From NCBI GenBank assembly GCA_947626775.1, contig CANQTL010000012.1, positions 1 through 64,000 on the forward strand: a stretch of 64,000 bases of DNA, in the 5' to 3' direction. The translations under genes were made by a program, and so were the position numbers. Every line of letters begins with the position of its first letter. Positions within the stretch are counted from its first letter, which is position 1. Below, piece by piece: positions 56,151 to 63,447 of this stretch. The DNA is from an uncultured Lachnospiraceae bacterium. Lineage in GTDB: Bacteria > Bacillota > Clostridia > Lachnospirales > Lachnospiraceae. Under the pieces are notes generated by a model. It made no database searches. It was not told where the DNA came from and saw only the letters and a program-made list of their open reading frames with translations.

Positions 56151-56555
56151 CTATCTACGACTTCTCTCCACAAACTGTGCCATGGTCATAATAACCGGAT
56201 TTTCCACCTCCAATGCATGGAAATCCTTGTCACCCGTCACCAGAACATCCACATTCTCCATGATGGCCGTCGCCAGGATCGGTGAATCCTTAGTGTCTCT
56301 AATCTGAGGGAACCGGTTCGGATCCATCCTGCCCGGCGTATAGACCATTTCAAACGGCAGTTCTATGAAGAATTGATTCAAAGCCTCCGTTTTGTGCGGG
56401 AATTTTCTCTCCGTGACAAGCCGAAGCTCCTCTATCACATAATCGCATATGACGATTCTGTAATCCCCGGACAGCGCCTTCGCAAATTCCCGCGTCACTG
56501 CAGAGGGAAAAAATATCATGGATACCAGAATGTTTGTGTCCAACATAATCCGCAC
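56151..56555 (-). CDS. PIN-domain toxin (VapC-like ribonuclease)
   Basis: 134 residues. The acidic PIN residues Asp6 (MLDTN), Glu42/43 (IEEL), Asp90 (DTKDSPIL) and Asp109 (TGDKDF) are all present, so the nuclease site looks intact. It starts one base after the antitoxin stop and forms a toxin-antitoxin pair with it. The target RNA is unknown. Confidence 0.87.
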   Translation of the reverse strand: MRIMLDTNILVSMIFFPSAVTREFAKALSGDYRIVICDYVIEELRLVTERKFPHKTEALNQFFIELPFEMVYTPGRMDPNRFPQIRDTKDSPILATAIMENVDVLVTGDKDFHALEVENPVIMTMAQFVERSRR

Positions 56556-56556
56556 T

Positions 56557-56814
56557 TTAGTATCCCCTCACTTCTTTTTGAATTTCTTTCATATATGCCT
56601 GCATTTCTTCTTCCGTCCTGAATCCGGCTTTTTCCGCTTCGCCGGCAAATTGCTCCGCCACGCGGTTAAAGGCGATCATCGCCGAATTCTCCATATAAAA
56701 GCGGCCGTTTTCCTCCAGAATCAACACTTTATCTCCCGCCTTCAACTTCAGTTTTTCCCTCACGGAAACCGGTATGGTAATCTGCCCTTTGCTTGATAAT
56801 TTTGCCACTTCCAT
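56557..56814 (-). CDS. AbrB/MazE-type antitoxin
   Basis: 85 residues with a swapped-hairpin DNA-binding N-terminus (MEVAKLSSKGQITIPVSVRE) and a helical tail that should wrap the toxin. The start at 56814 has GGAAGGAGACAG ahead; the open frame above is unrelated. Probably also the repressor of its own operon. Confidence 0.87.
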   Translation of the reverse strand: MEVAKLSSKGQITIPVSVREKLKLKAGDKVLILEENGRFYMENSAMIAFNRVAEQFAGEAEKAGFRTEEEMQAYMKEIQKEVRGY

Positions 56815-56953
56815 TTGATCTGTCTCCTTCCGCTCTCGCTCGTCCGCTTTCTTTACTTTCTTTACATTCTTTATTATATAACACGCTGAAATATTTAGCA
56901 ACGAGATGTATCCGTAATCTTCGGAAAGTGATGCCAGAAATGGGCCGGACTGT

Positions 56954-56987
56954 CAAAAGAGCCGCCGGAAAATCCGGCAGCCCTTTT
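56954..56987 (-). terminator. Terminator of flagellin gene 2
   Basis: AGAGCCGCC-GGAAAATCC-GGCAGC hairpin with AAAA before and CCCTTTT after. About 70 bases past the flagellin-2 stop; the conserved 3'-UTR block lies between. Confidence 0.8.
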
Positions 56988-57054
56988 CTTATGATAGTCT
57001 GCAATTTTACCCATCTGTCCGAACCGGACGGCCTCTCTCTTCCCAGGATCGAGA

Positions 57055-57996
57055 TTAGCCGAGTAAGGACAGCGCCAGCTGATTGCTCTGGTTTGCCTGG
57101 GACAGCATCGACGTGCCCGCCTGCTGTAAGATGTTGTTGTTCGCGTACTTCACCATCTCTGTAGCGATATCCGTATCGCGGATCTGTGCCTCTGCGCTCG
57201 TCGTGTTCTCCACGATGTTGTCCAGGTTGTTGATCGTGTGCTCCAGTCTGTTCTGAACGGCGCCGAGATCGGATCTCTGCTTGGCAACTTCGCGCAGCGC
57301 ATATTTTACCATCGCGTTCAGGCTTGCGAAAGCCCTGGAAGTCGCATAGGTCGAGCTGACGTTTTTGTCGAAGCCGCTGTAGAACATGGAATAAACCGCA
57401 TTGTGCGTTCCGGTACCCAGCTGCTGGATCGTATTCGTAGCTTTGCCGCCAAGACCGTAATCGGAAGTCTTGTAATTATTGAATACGGCGCTGAACAAAC
57501 CCTCGACAGACATGTTCTTGATGGAGATGTCAATATGCTGGCCGGACTCTGCGCCTACCTGAAGGCCTTTGTCCTTGAACGTACCGTCCAGAAGGCTCTG
57601 CTCGTTGAAAGTCGTCGTGCTCTTTACACGGTCGATCTCGCTCATCAGCTGCTGTACTTCCATCTGGATGTAGGAGCGATCCTCTGTGGTCAGCGTAGCC
57701 GTCTCACCCTTGACAGCCAGCTCGTTGATACGCTGTAACATATCATGTACTTCATTCAGCGCACCCTCTGCCGTCTGTACGCAGGAGATACCGTCCTGTG
57801 CGTTGGCGGAAGCCTGTGTCAGACCTCTGATCTGCCTTCTCATCTTCTCGGAAATCGCAAGACCCGCAGCGTCGTCAGCCGCGCGGTTGATCTTGTAACC
57901 GGAAGACAGCTTCTCGGTGGACTTCGCCTGAGAGCTGGTCGTAAGACCAAGCATTCTGTTGGAGTTCATTGCTGTGATGTTGTGTTGTACTACCAT
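57055..57996 (-). CDS. fliC: Flagellin, copy 2
   Basis: 313 residues, same D0/D1 arms as copy 1 with only a few changes (for example TTSSQAKSTEK). The central region (about 140-235) is its own: SIKNMSVEGLFSAVFNNYKTSDYGLGG and following. Same leader, csrA and 3' UTR arrangement as copy 1; the leader and csrA regions of the two copies are nearly identical over about 490 bases, so the duplication is recent or kept alike by gene conversion. Confidence 0.96.
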   Translation of the reverse strand: MVVQHNITAMNSNRMLGLTTSSQAKSTEKLSSGYKINRAADDAAGLAISEKMRRQIRGLTQASANAQDGISCVQTAEGALNEVHDMLQRINELAVKGETATLTTEDRSYIQMEVQQLMSEIDRVKSTTTFNEQSLLDGTFKDKGLQVGAESGQHIDISIKNMSVEGLFSAVFNNYKTSDYGLGGKATNTIQQLGTGTHNAVYSMFYSGFDKNVSSTYATSRAFASLNAMVKYALREVAKQRSDLGAVQNRLEHTINNLDNIVENTTSAEAQIRDTDIATEMVKYANNNILQQAGTSMLSQANQSNQLALSLLG

Positions 57997-58002
57997 AATA
58001 TT

Positions 58003-58042
58003 ACCTCCTTGTGGTTGCTGCCCCGCACATCCTTTTGCGGGG
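58003..58042 (-). promoter_or_regulatory. CsrA target sites in the flagellin-2 leader
   Basis: Identical to the flagellin-1 leader: CCCCGC-AAAAGGATGT-GCGGGG (58042-58021) plus ACAAGGAGGT at the Shine-Dalgarno. Confidence 0.75.
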
Positions 58043-58145
58043 AAATTTTGTATTTAGTTGTTTTATGCAATCAACCGAAAAGCCTAGGATTTTTCGGTAA
58101 TTACCATAAATCTGATATTGCGGCGTGCCGCTGCCGCTCAACTGT

Positions 58146-58424
58146 CTATTCTGTCCTGGCCCCGACCCGTATGTCCTTGACGACAATGTTTTTCTTCCTG
58201 CGGTACTTCTCCGGCGTCTCCGGCTCCGCGTAGTATTTCGGGAGACTCGCCCTCGCCTCGGGATCCTCGGTGTGTTTCTCGATGTATCTGCCCCGCGCGA
58301 TGTTGACGCTCTTAGGCGCGTCCACCATAATGCGGAGATGTTTGCCCGTGCCGCCCAGGAATGCGACCTTGATGTCGTCCCCGAGCTGCAGATATTCTTC
58401 CGTTGCCAGTGTCAGTCTCAACAT
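58146..58424 (-). CDS. csrA: CsrA-family translational regulator, copy 2
   Basis: 92 residues, protein identical to copy 1; the few DNA differences are silent. The ATG at 58424 follows GGGAGGTAACGGAT; the frame open further up is not CsrA-like. Same predicted role over the adjacent flagellin. Confidence 0.92.
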   Translation of the reverse strand: MLRLTLATEEYLQLGDDIKVAFLGGTGKHLRIMVDAPKSVNIARGRYIEKHTEDPEARASLPKYYAEPETPEKYRRKKNIVVKDIRVGARTE

Positions 58425-58487
58425 ATCCGTTACCTCCCTGTATTCTGTGGCGTCCCTGCCGCCGATGTTCTCGCGTTTTCCTGTTTC

Positions 58488-58516
58488 CAAATGCTACAAT
58501 TTGTTATAATTTGTTG
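58488..58516. repeat. Recombination-site-like or operator repeat upstream of csrA-2
   Basis: CAAATGCTACAATTTGTTAT and following bases, one change from the csrA-1 copy. Confidence 0.6.
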
Positions 58517-58593
58517 TGAAAAACGCCACAGTGCGATCCGGCCCGAAGGGCTTTTTGTACAATAGAAAATGACGAAGGAATTTCCTATTGTAT

Positions 58594-58629
58594 AAAAAAA
58601 GAGCCGCCGGAAAATCCGGCAGCCCTTTT
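58594..58629 (-). terminator. Terminator of flagellin gene 3
   Basis: Same AGAGCCGCC-GGAAAATCC-GGCAGC hairpin. A second dyad, TACAATAG...CTATTGTA (58558-58593), sits just downstream and is unique to this copy. Confidence 0.8.
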
Positions 58630-58696
58630 CTTATGATAGTCTGCAATTTTACCCATCCGTCCGAACCGGACGGCCTCTCTCTACCCAGGATCGAGA

Positions 58697-59644
58697 TTAG
58701 CCGAGTAAGGACAGCGCCAGCTGATTGCTCTGGTTCGCCTGGGACAGCATCGACGTGCCCGCCTGCTGTAAGATGTTGTTGTTCGCGTACTTCACCATCT
58801 CCGTGGCGATATCCGTGTCGCGGATCTGCGCCTCTGCGCTCGTCGTGTTCTCCACGATGTTGTCCAGGTTGTTGATCGTGTGCTCCAGTCTGTTCTGAAC
58901 GGCGCCGAGATCATTTCTCTGCTTGGATACTTCCTGCAGCGCATACTTGACAACCGCGTTCAGGCTTGCAAAGTCCTTGCTCTCCGCGTAGGTGCTTGAC
59001 ATATCTTTATTAAAGCTGGTGTAGAACTTATCAAGCACCGCATCGGTGATAGTATCCGAGATGGTAACCGTCTTGTGAGTGCCGTCGCTATCCTTGCAGC
59101 CATAGCTCTTGTCATTATAGTTCGTCGCCACGCTGCTAAACAGTGCGTTTACGGACATCTCCCTGATGGAGATGGTGATATGCTGCCCTGCCTCTGCGCC
59201 GACCTGAATGGCCTTCGCCGCGAACTCTCCTGTCAGAAGGTTCTGTTCGTTGAAGGTCGTCGTGCTCTGTACACGGTCGATCTCGCTCATCAGCTGCTGT
59301 ACTTCCATCATGACGTAGGAACGATCCGCGGAAGTCATGGAAGGCTCCGTCTCACCCTTGACTGCCAGCTCGTTGATGCGCTGTAACATATCATGTACTT
59401 CATTCAGCGCGCCCTCTGCCGTCTGTACGCAGGAGATACCGTCCTGTGCGTTTGCGGAAGCCTGTGTCAGACCTCTGATCTGGCGTCTCATCTTCTCGGA
59501 GATCGCAAGACCCGCGGCGTCGTTAGCAGCGCGGTTGATCTTGTAACCGGAAGAGAGCTTCTCAGTCGCCTTCGCCTGGGAGTTGGTCGTAAGACCGAGC
59601 ATTCTGTTGGAGTTCATTGCTGTGATGTTGTGTTGTACTACCAT
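58697..59644 (-). CDS. fliC: Flagellin, copy 3
   Basis: 315 residues. Arms as in copies 1 and 2; the central part is more divergent (ATNYNDKSYGCKDSDGTHKTVTISDTITDAV in pieces) and contains one Cys, unusual for flagellins, besides the Cys in ISCVQTAEGA shared with copy 2. csrA-3 lies directly upstream. Confidence 0.96.
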   Translation of the reverse strand: MVVQHNITAMNSNRMLGLTTNSQAKATEKLSSGYKINRAANDAAGLAISEKMRRQIRGLTQASANAQDGISCVQTAEGALNEVHDMLQRINELAVKGETEPSMTSADRSYVMMEVQQLMSEIDRVQSTTTFNEQNLLTGEFAAKAIQVGAEAGQHITISIREMSVNALFSSVATNYNDKSYGCKDSDGTHKTVTISDTITDAVLDKFYTSFNKDMSSTYAESKDFASLNAVVKYALQEVSKQRNDLGAVQNRLEHTINNLDNIVENTTSAEAQIRDTDIATEMVKYANNNILQQAGTSMLSQANQSNQLALSLLG

Positions 59645-59650
59645 AATATT

Positions 59651-59689
59651 ACCTCCTTGTGGTTGCTGCCCCGCAAATCCTTTTGCGGG
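59651..59689 (-). promoter_or_regulatory. CsrA target sites in the flagellin-3 leader
   Basis: CCCGC-AAAAGGATTT-GCGGG (59689-59670) with one change in the loop relative to copies 1 and 2; the Shine-Dalgarno site ACAAGGAGGT is the same. Confidence 0.7.
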
Positions 59690-59713
59690 AAAATTTTTTA
59701 TTTAGTTGTCTTC

Positions 59714-59763
59714 GGACGAATTTATTCGTCCACGAATTTATTCGTCCACGAACTTGTTCGTCC
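59714..59763. repeat. Triple 16-bp palindromic repeat in the flagellin-3 leader
   Basis: Three consecutive ACGAA-(4 bases)-TTCGTCC units. Each can form its own small hairpin. Absent from leaders 1 and 2. Confidence 0.8.
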
Positions 59764-59803
59764 GTTTATAATAAACCGGAAGCCTAGGATTCTCCGGCTA
59801 TTA

Positions 59804-60058
59804 TCATAAGGATGGCTGCGCGTTCCGTTTCCTGCGGTACTTCTCCGGCGTCTCCGGCTCCGCGTAGTACCTCGGGAGATTCGCGCGCTCTTCTGGGTCT
59901 GTCGTCTTCTTCTCGATGTACTTGCCCCGCGCGATGTTGACGCTCTTAGGCGCGTCCACCATAATGCGGAGATGCCTGCCCGTGCCGCCCAGGAACGCGA
60001 CCTTGATGTCGTCTCCGAGCTGCAGGTATTCTTCCGTTGCCAGTGTCAGTCTCAACAT
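59804..60058 (-). CDS. csrA: CsrA-family translational regulator, copy 3
   Basis: 84 residues. Same RNA-binding core as copies 1 and 2 with small changes (GTGRHLRIMV, ARGKYIEKKT), but the C-terminal tail is shorter (YRRKRNAQPSL). The start at 60058 (MLRLTLATEE) has GGGAGGTAACGGT ahead. First gene of the third csrA-fliC module. Confidence 0.92.
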   Translation of the reverse strand: MLRLTLATEEYLQLGDDIKVAFLGGTGRHLRIMVDAPKSVNIARGKYIEKKTTDPEERANLPRYYAEPETPEKYRRKRNAQPSL

Positions 60059-60106
60059 ACCGTTACCTCCCTGTATCCCATGGCGTCCCTGCCGCCGATG
60101 TTTCTT

Positions 60107-60135
60107 CACATTCCGATGTGGCACATTCTGATGTG
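60107..60135. repeat. Tandem 15-bp palindromic repeat upstream of csrA-3
   Basis: CACATTCCGATGTG and CACATTCTGATGTG, one base apart; each is an inverted repeat CACAT/ATGTG. Possible operator; not present before csrA-1 or csrA-2. Confidence 0.6.
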
Positions 60136-60140
60136 TCACT

Positions 60141-60158
60141 TTTTGTTATAGAATGTTG
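60141..60158. repeat. 18-bp inverted repeat, left copy, next to the recombinase
   Basis: TTTTGTTATAGAATGTTG; its exact complement is at 60881-60898. The pair encloses the recombinase gene. Confidence 0.8.
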
Positions 60159-60195
60159 TATCGAGGGAAATACTTTGCATACACAGGAGGGTCAT

Positions 60196-60777
60196 ATGAG
60201 TACAACGGAACCGATTAAAAACAAACAGGATCTGCTGAAATTCAAATCGTATTATGAGAGGGTCCACCCGGACAGCCGCAACGCGCTCCTTCTGACGATC
60301 GGTCTGAACACGGCGCTTCGCATAGGCGATATCCTGGCGCTTCGCTGGAAGGACGTATATAATTTTGAAAAAAAGCGCGTGCGCAGCCATATCCGCGTGC
60401 GGGAGCAGAAGACCGGCAAGCTCAATATTGTGGCGATCAATCCCACCGTGAGTAAAAAACTGCTGCTCTTTCGCGAGGAAAACGACGGTGTGACGGAGGA
60501 CGACTATCTCTTTCAGAGCAAGAAATGGAAGGGAGAACCGCTGAGCCGCTACCAGGCGTTCCGCATTACAAGGGAGGCCGCGGCCTACGCCGGGCTTGAG
60601 GAACATGTGAGCTGTCATTCCCTGCGCAAGACGTTCGGCTACCACGCGTGGAAGCAGGGCGTGCCGCCCGTCATGCTGATGAAGATATTCAACCATTCCT
60701 CCTACCAGGTCACGGTAAGATATCTGTGTATCGAGCAGGACGAGAAGGACGAAATCTTCCGGAACATTGCTCTCTGA
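60196..60777 (+). CDS. Small tyrosine recombinase (catalytic domain only)
   Basis: 193 residues, the size of Fim-type invertases rather than of full phage integrases. The catalytic set looks complete: Arg42 (ALRIGD), Lys72/75 (QKTGK), His141-x-x-Arg144 (CHSLRKTFG), His167 (NHSSY) and Tyr176 (TVRYL). The ATG at 60196 has ACAGGAGGGTCAT ahead. It is divergent from csrA-3/flagellin-3 and bracketed by 18-bp inverted repeats. It may invert a short segment or rearrange flagellin modules; a remnant integrase is the alternative. Confidence 0.9.
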   Translation: MSTTEPIKNKQDLLKFKSYYERVHPDSRNALLLTIGLNTALRIGDILALRWKDVYNFEKKRVRSHIRVREQKTGKLNIVAINPTVSKKLLLFREENDGVTEDDYLFQSKKWKGEPLSRYQAFRITREAAAYAGLEEHVSCHSLRKTFGYHAWKQGVPPVMLMKIFNHSSYQVTVRYLCIEQDEKDEIFRNIAL

Positions 60778-60866
60778 AAAGCCGGGAAAGGGAATTAGCG
60801 AAAAAATAAAAAAATTTCAAAATAGCTCTAAAGTATTTCCGACTGTATCCGATATATGTTGTGAAA

Positions 60867-60917
60867 GCAAAAAACAAATGCAACATTCTATAACAAAATG
60901 TTGCATTTGTTTTTTGC
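60867..60917. repeat. Perfect 21-bp-stem hairpin holding the right inverted repeat
   Basis: Arms 60867-60887 and 60897-60917 are exact complements around a 9-base loop. The right 18-bp repeat (60881-60898) lies within it. The arms start GCAAAAAAC and end GTTTTTTGC, so it may also terminate the recombinase transcript. Confidence 0.85.
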
Positions 60918-60947
60918 TTTTTCTCTGCAGACGGTCATCTGAGCATA

Positions 60948-60983
60948 GAAAAACAGGGCGCGCAGAAATTCTGTGCGCCCTGT
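60948..60983 (-). terminator. Terminator of the FlxA-like gene
   Basis: ACAGGGCGC...GCGCCCTGT hairpin followed on the minus strand by TTTTT (60952-60948), 36 bases past the stop. Confidence 0.82.
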
Positions 60984-61019
60984 CGCCGGAACCGTTTTCC
61001 AGTCAGATTGCTCTGCCGA

Positions 61020-61880
61020 TCACAGCTTGACGTCCACGGTCTGGTAACCGCGGCTGAAAGACACGCCGAGCATCGCCGTGTCGAAAGTATTTTGCGGCTG
61101 TTCACCCGTCTCTTCCACGTTTTCCGAAACCACGGCTGCCGCCTGTGACCCGTTGTCCGTGCCATCGGTTTTCTCGCCTTCCTGCGCGGCGCCGGTCCTG
61201 CCGTCTTTGCTCTTTTCGGCCTTATCGCCGCTCTTTTCGGAAGTATCCTCGCGGCTGTTCTCCGCTTCGCCCGCTTTCTTCGCCTCCTCGGCTGCCTGGG
61301 CCAGCGAACCCATCTGCGCGGACGCAGCCTCAGCCGCCTTCGCCTGCGCTTCGGCGAGCTGTTCTTTCTTGGATGCCACCGCAGAAGCGCCGCCGGACAT
61401 GCTGTCCATACTAATCTCGGCCTCCAGCACGCCCGCTCTCCCTTCCATCTTCTGTGCGGTGCTGCCGTGCACATCGGCCTGCTTCAGGGAGGCGTCCGCC
61501 GAGATCAGCGCCTCCATACTGCCCGCGGACATCCCCGCGCTCTGCCTGCCGTCCTTCTTCGCCTGGGGCTTTGCGCCCAGCATCTCATCCAGAGAGCCGC
61601 CTTTCTTCTGCTGTTTCTTCACGGCCTCCTCATGCTTCACCTCGATCTGCCGCTGCCTGAGCTGCGCCTCCAGATCGCTGATCTGTTTTTGGAGATCCTG
61701 TCTTTTTCTGGACTTGAGCTCTGCCGGCATCTCGCTGTTGGATCCGAGTTCTTTCAACTGTTTCTGCAGATTCTGTATCTGATTCTGCAGATCCTTCACC
61801 TGGGGATCCGCCGATCCGCCGGCCTCCATGCCGAGCGCCGCCGCCGATATGTTGATCCCGTTTGCGCCGTTTACTCTCAT
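61020..61880 (-). CDS. FlxA-like protein
   Basis: 286 residues. Residues about 25-90 form the FlxA-like coiled coil (DPQVKDLQNQIQNLQKQLKEL, then RQDLQKQISDLEAQLRQRQIE). The remainder is Ala/Lys/Glu-rich and low in complexity, with a short hydrophobic C-terminus (FDTAMLGVSFSRGYQTVDVKL). FlxA family genes are flagellar-regulon members of unknown function; the place beside flagellin genes fits. Confidence 0.8.
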   Translation of the reverse strand: MRVNGANGINISAAALGMEAGGSADPQVKDLQNQIQNLQKQLKELGSNSEMPAELKSRKRQDLQKQISDLEAQLRQRQIEVKHEEAVKKQQKKGGSLDEMLGAKPQAKKDGRQSAGMSAGSMEALISADASLKQADVHGSTAQKMEGRAGVLEAEISMDSMSGGASAVASKKEQLAEAQAKAAEAASAQMGSLAQAAEEAKKAGEAENSREDTSEKSGDKAEKSKDGRTGAAQEGEKTDGTDNGSQAAAVVSENVEETGEQPQNTFDTAMLGVSFSRGYQTVDVKL

Positions 61881-62004
61881 ATCTTCCTCCTGTCTGGAGC
61901 GTTTGCGTTCCGCGTCCGCGTCCCTGCTCCGCGTCCCTTATCGTTCTGTCTTCTATTTCGGCTCGTCCGCAGCGCCTCTTTAGCGGATTGTCGCCAAGGG
62001 GCGT

Positions 62005-63447
62005 TTATCGGTTGTGAACGGCCCGCTCCCGCTCTGCGGCGTCTTTCTCCGGCAGCTGCAGCATGACCCGCAGCACGAAACACTCTCTGCCGCCGTACCT
62101 CTCTTTTCCAACCTCCAGATCGCCCAGATATCTGCGCGCTACGCGCCGGATGCCGGGGAGCCCGAACCCATGGCCCTCCCCCTCCTTCGTGCTGACGGGC
62201 AGGCCGCCCGCCGCCTCTGTGACAAGCTCCCCGTCATAGTCGTTCGCCGCCTCTATGATGAACAGATTCCTGACCAGCCGGGAGACAAGCGACACGCGCG
62301 CCGGACGCGCCTCGATGGCGTTGGCCAGCGCATTGTGCAGAATGATGCTGAGATCGAAAGCGTCGATATTCCCGCCCTGCGGATAGTGAAAATCACAGTC
62401 AAAGACGATGCCCTTTTCCTCCATCTCCCGCTTCCTGTCGGACAGAATCACGTCCGTGACGGGATTGCCGCTCGCCACCTCGCCGGTGGTCTCCCGTATC
62501 TGTCCGCCAAGCTTCTCCGCATACTGCGCCGCGGCCTCATATTCCCCCTTGTCGTAGAGTTCCCTAAGCGTCGTCAGGTGGTTCCCCATATCGTGCCGGA
62601 GTCCCCGCATATCCCGATAGAGCCGTTCCACCTGGGCGATATGGCTCTGCATATCCGTCATCTGCCTGCCCAGAAGTTCCCGCTGTCTCTCCTCCTGCTG
62701 GCCGTCTCTCCAGCGCCGGAACAGGTAGACGCTGAGAAAGAGCACGGCGCAGCCAAGAAACGTCAGGCCGATATGGTACACCTCGTACCAGTCATACTTA
62801 TCGTAGCCGTCCAATACCGTCATCCAGGGTTCCTCCCGGTAAGCGTCCACATAGCGCGCTCCTCCCTGCACCGCGATGCACAGCACAAGCGGCGCGGCTA
62901 ACAGCGCAAGTTCAAACGCGCCGATCCGCTCCCGTCTGCGCCCATAGAGCCGCTGCATAAGCCTGACGCCGCCGTACAGAAGCCCGGCGAACAATGCCGC
63001 TTCGAGAACCCGTTCCATGACGAAAGCCCTGAACCACTGCCGCTCGGTGACCAGAAGCGCCAGATCGTGTCTCTGTCCCCAGTCATGGACCGCGCCCTGC
63101 ACGACCAGAACAATAAACGCCACGTCAGTGACCACCCTGGACGCCTGCGTCTTCAGACAGTAGTGCACGGCAACGGCAAAGAGTTTCTGTCCCGTATACT
63201 GCCTCTCCCCGAGTCCCACGGCGGCAAACGCCGCCAGACTCCCCAACAGGTAAGCGCCCGACACGCTGTACGGAATGAAAAGCAGAAAGAGCAGCGTGCC
63301 CGCATAGACGGCCCCCGTGCGCAGCGCCGCTCTGCCGTCCCTGAGAAAAGGCCACAGCCAGACGATGAGACAGGCGGCTGAGATCGCGATCGTGCAGCAG
63401 CGGTCGCATCGGTTGACAACCGCATACCACTGTTCTATCCCGTCCAC
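62005..63447 (-). CDS. GHKL-type membrane sensor histidine kinase
   Basis: 480 residues. Six or seven hydrophobic segments in the first 250 residues, a coiled linker, the phosphoacceptor motif LRHDMGNHLTTL (near residue 300), then a GHKL ATPase domain with the N-box SIILHNALANAIEA and a G-rich ending (EGHGFGLPGIRRVA). It resembles AgrC-type peptide sensors. The start is a GTG at 63447, right after the response-regulator stop (TGAGTG), behind AGGAAGGGGCGG. Pairs with the LytTR regulator. Confidence 0.92.
   Translation of the reverse strand: MDGIEQWYAVVNRCDRCCTIAISAACLIVWLWPFLRDGRAALRTGAVYAGTLLFLLFIPYSVSGAYLLGSLAAFAAVGLGERQYTGQKLFAVAVHYCLKTQASRVVTDVAFIVLVVQGAVHDWGQRHDLALLVTERQWFRAFVMERVLEAALFAGLLYGGVRLMQRLYGRRRERIGAFELALLAAPLVLCIAVQGGARYVDAYREEPWMTVLDGYDKYDWYEVYHIGLTFLGCAVLFLSVYLFRRWRDGQQEERQRELLGRQMTDMQSHIAQVERLYRDMRGLRHDMGNHLTTLRELYDKGEYEAAAQYAEKLGGQIRETTGEVASGNPVTDVILSDRKREMEEKGIVFDCDFHYPQGGNIDAFDLSIILHNALANAIEARPARVSLVSRLVRNLFIIEAANDYDGELVTEAAGGLPVSTKEGEGHGFGLPGIRRVARRYLGDLEVGKERYGGRECFVLRVMLQLPEKDAAERERAVHNR

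Noticed and set aside
60037..60195. A longer recombinase start inside the csrA-3 upstream region
   Set aside because: The extra codons overlap the csrA-3 regulatory repeats, and a strong AGGAGGG lies just before the ATG at 60196.
60867..60917. Integron attC site reading of the perfect hairpin
   Set aside because: The recombinase lacks integron-integrase features and length, and no gene-cassette array follows; a terminator or recombination site is more likely.
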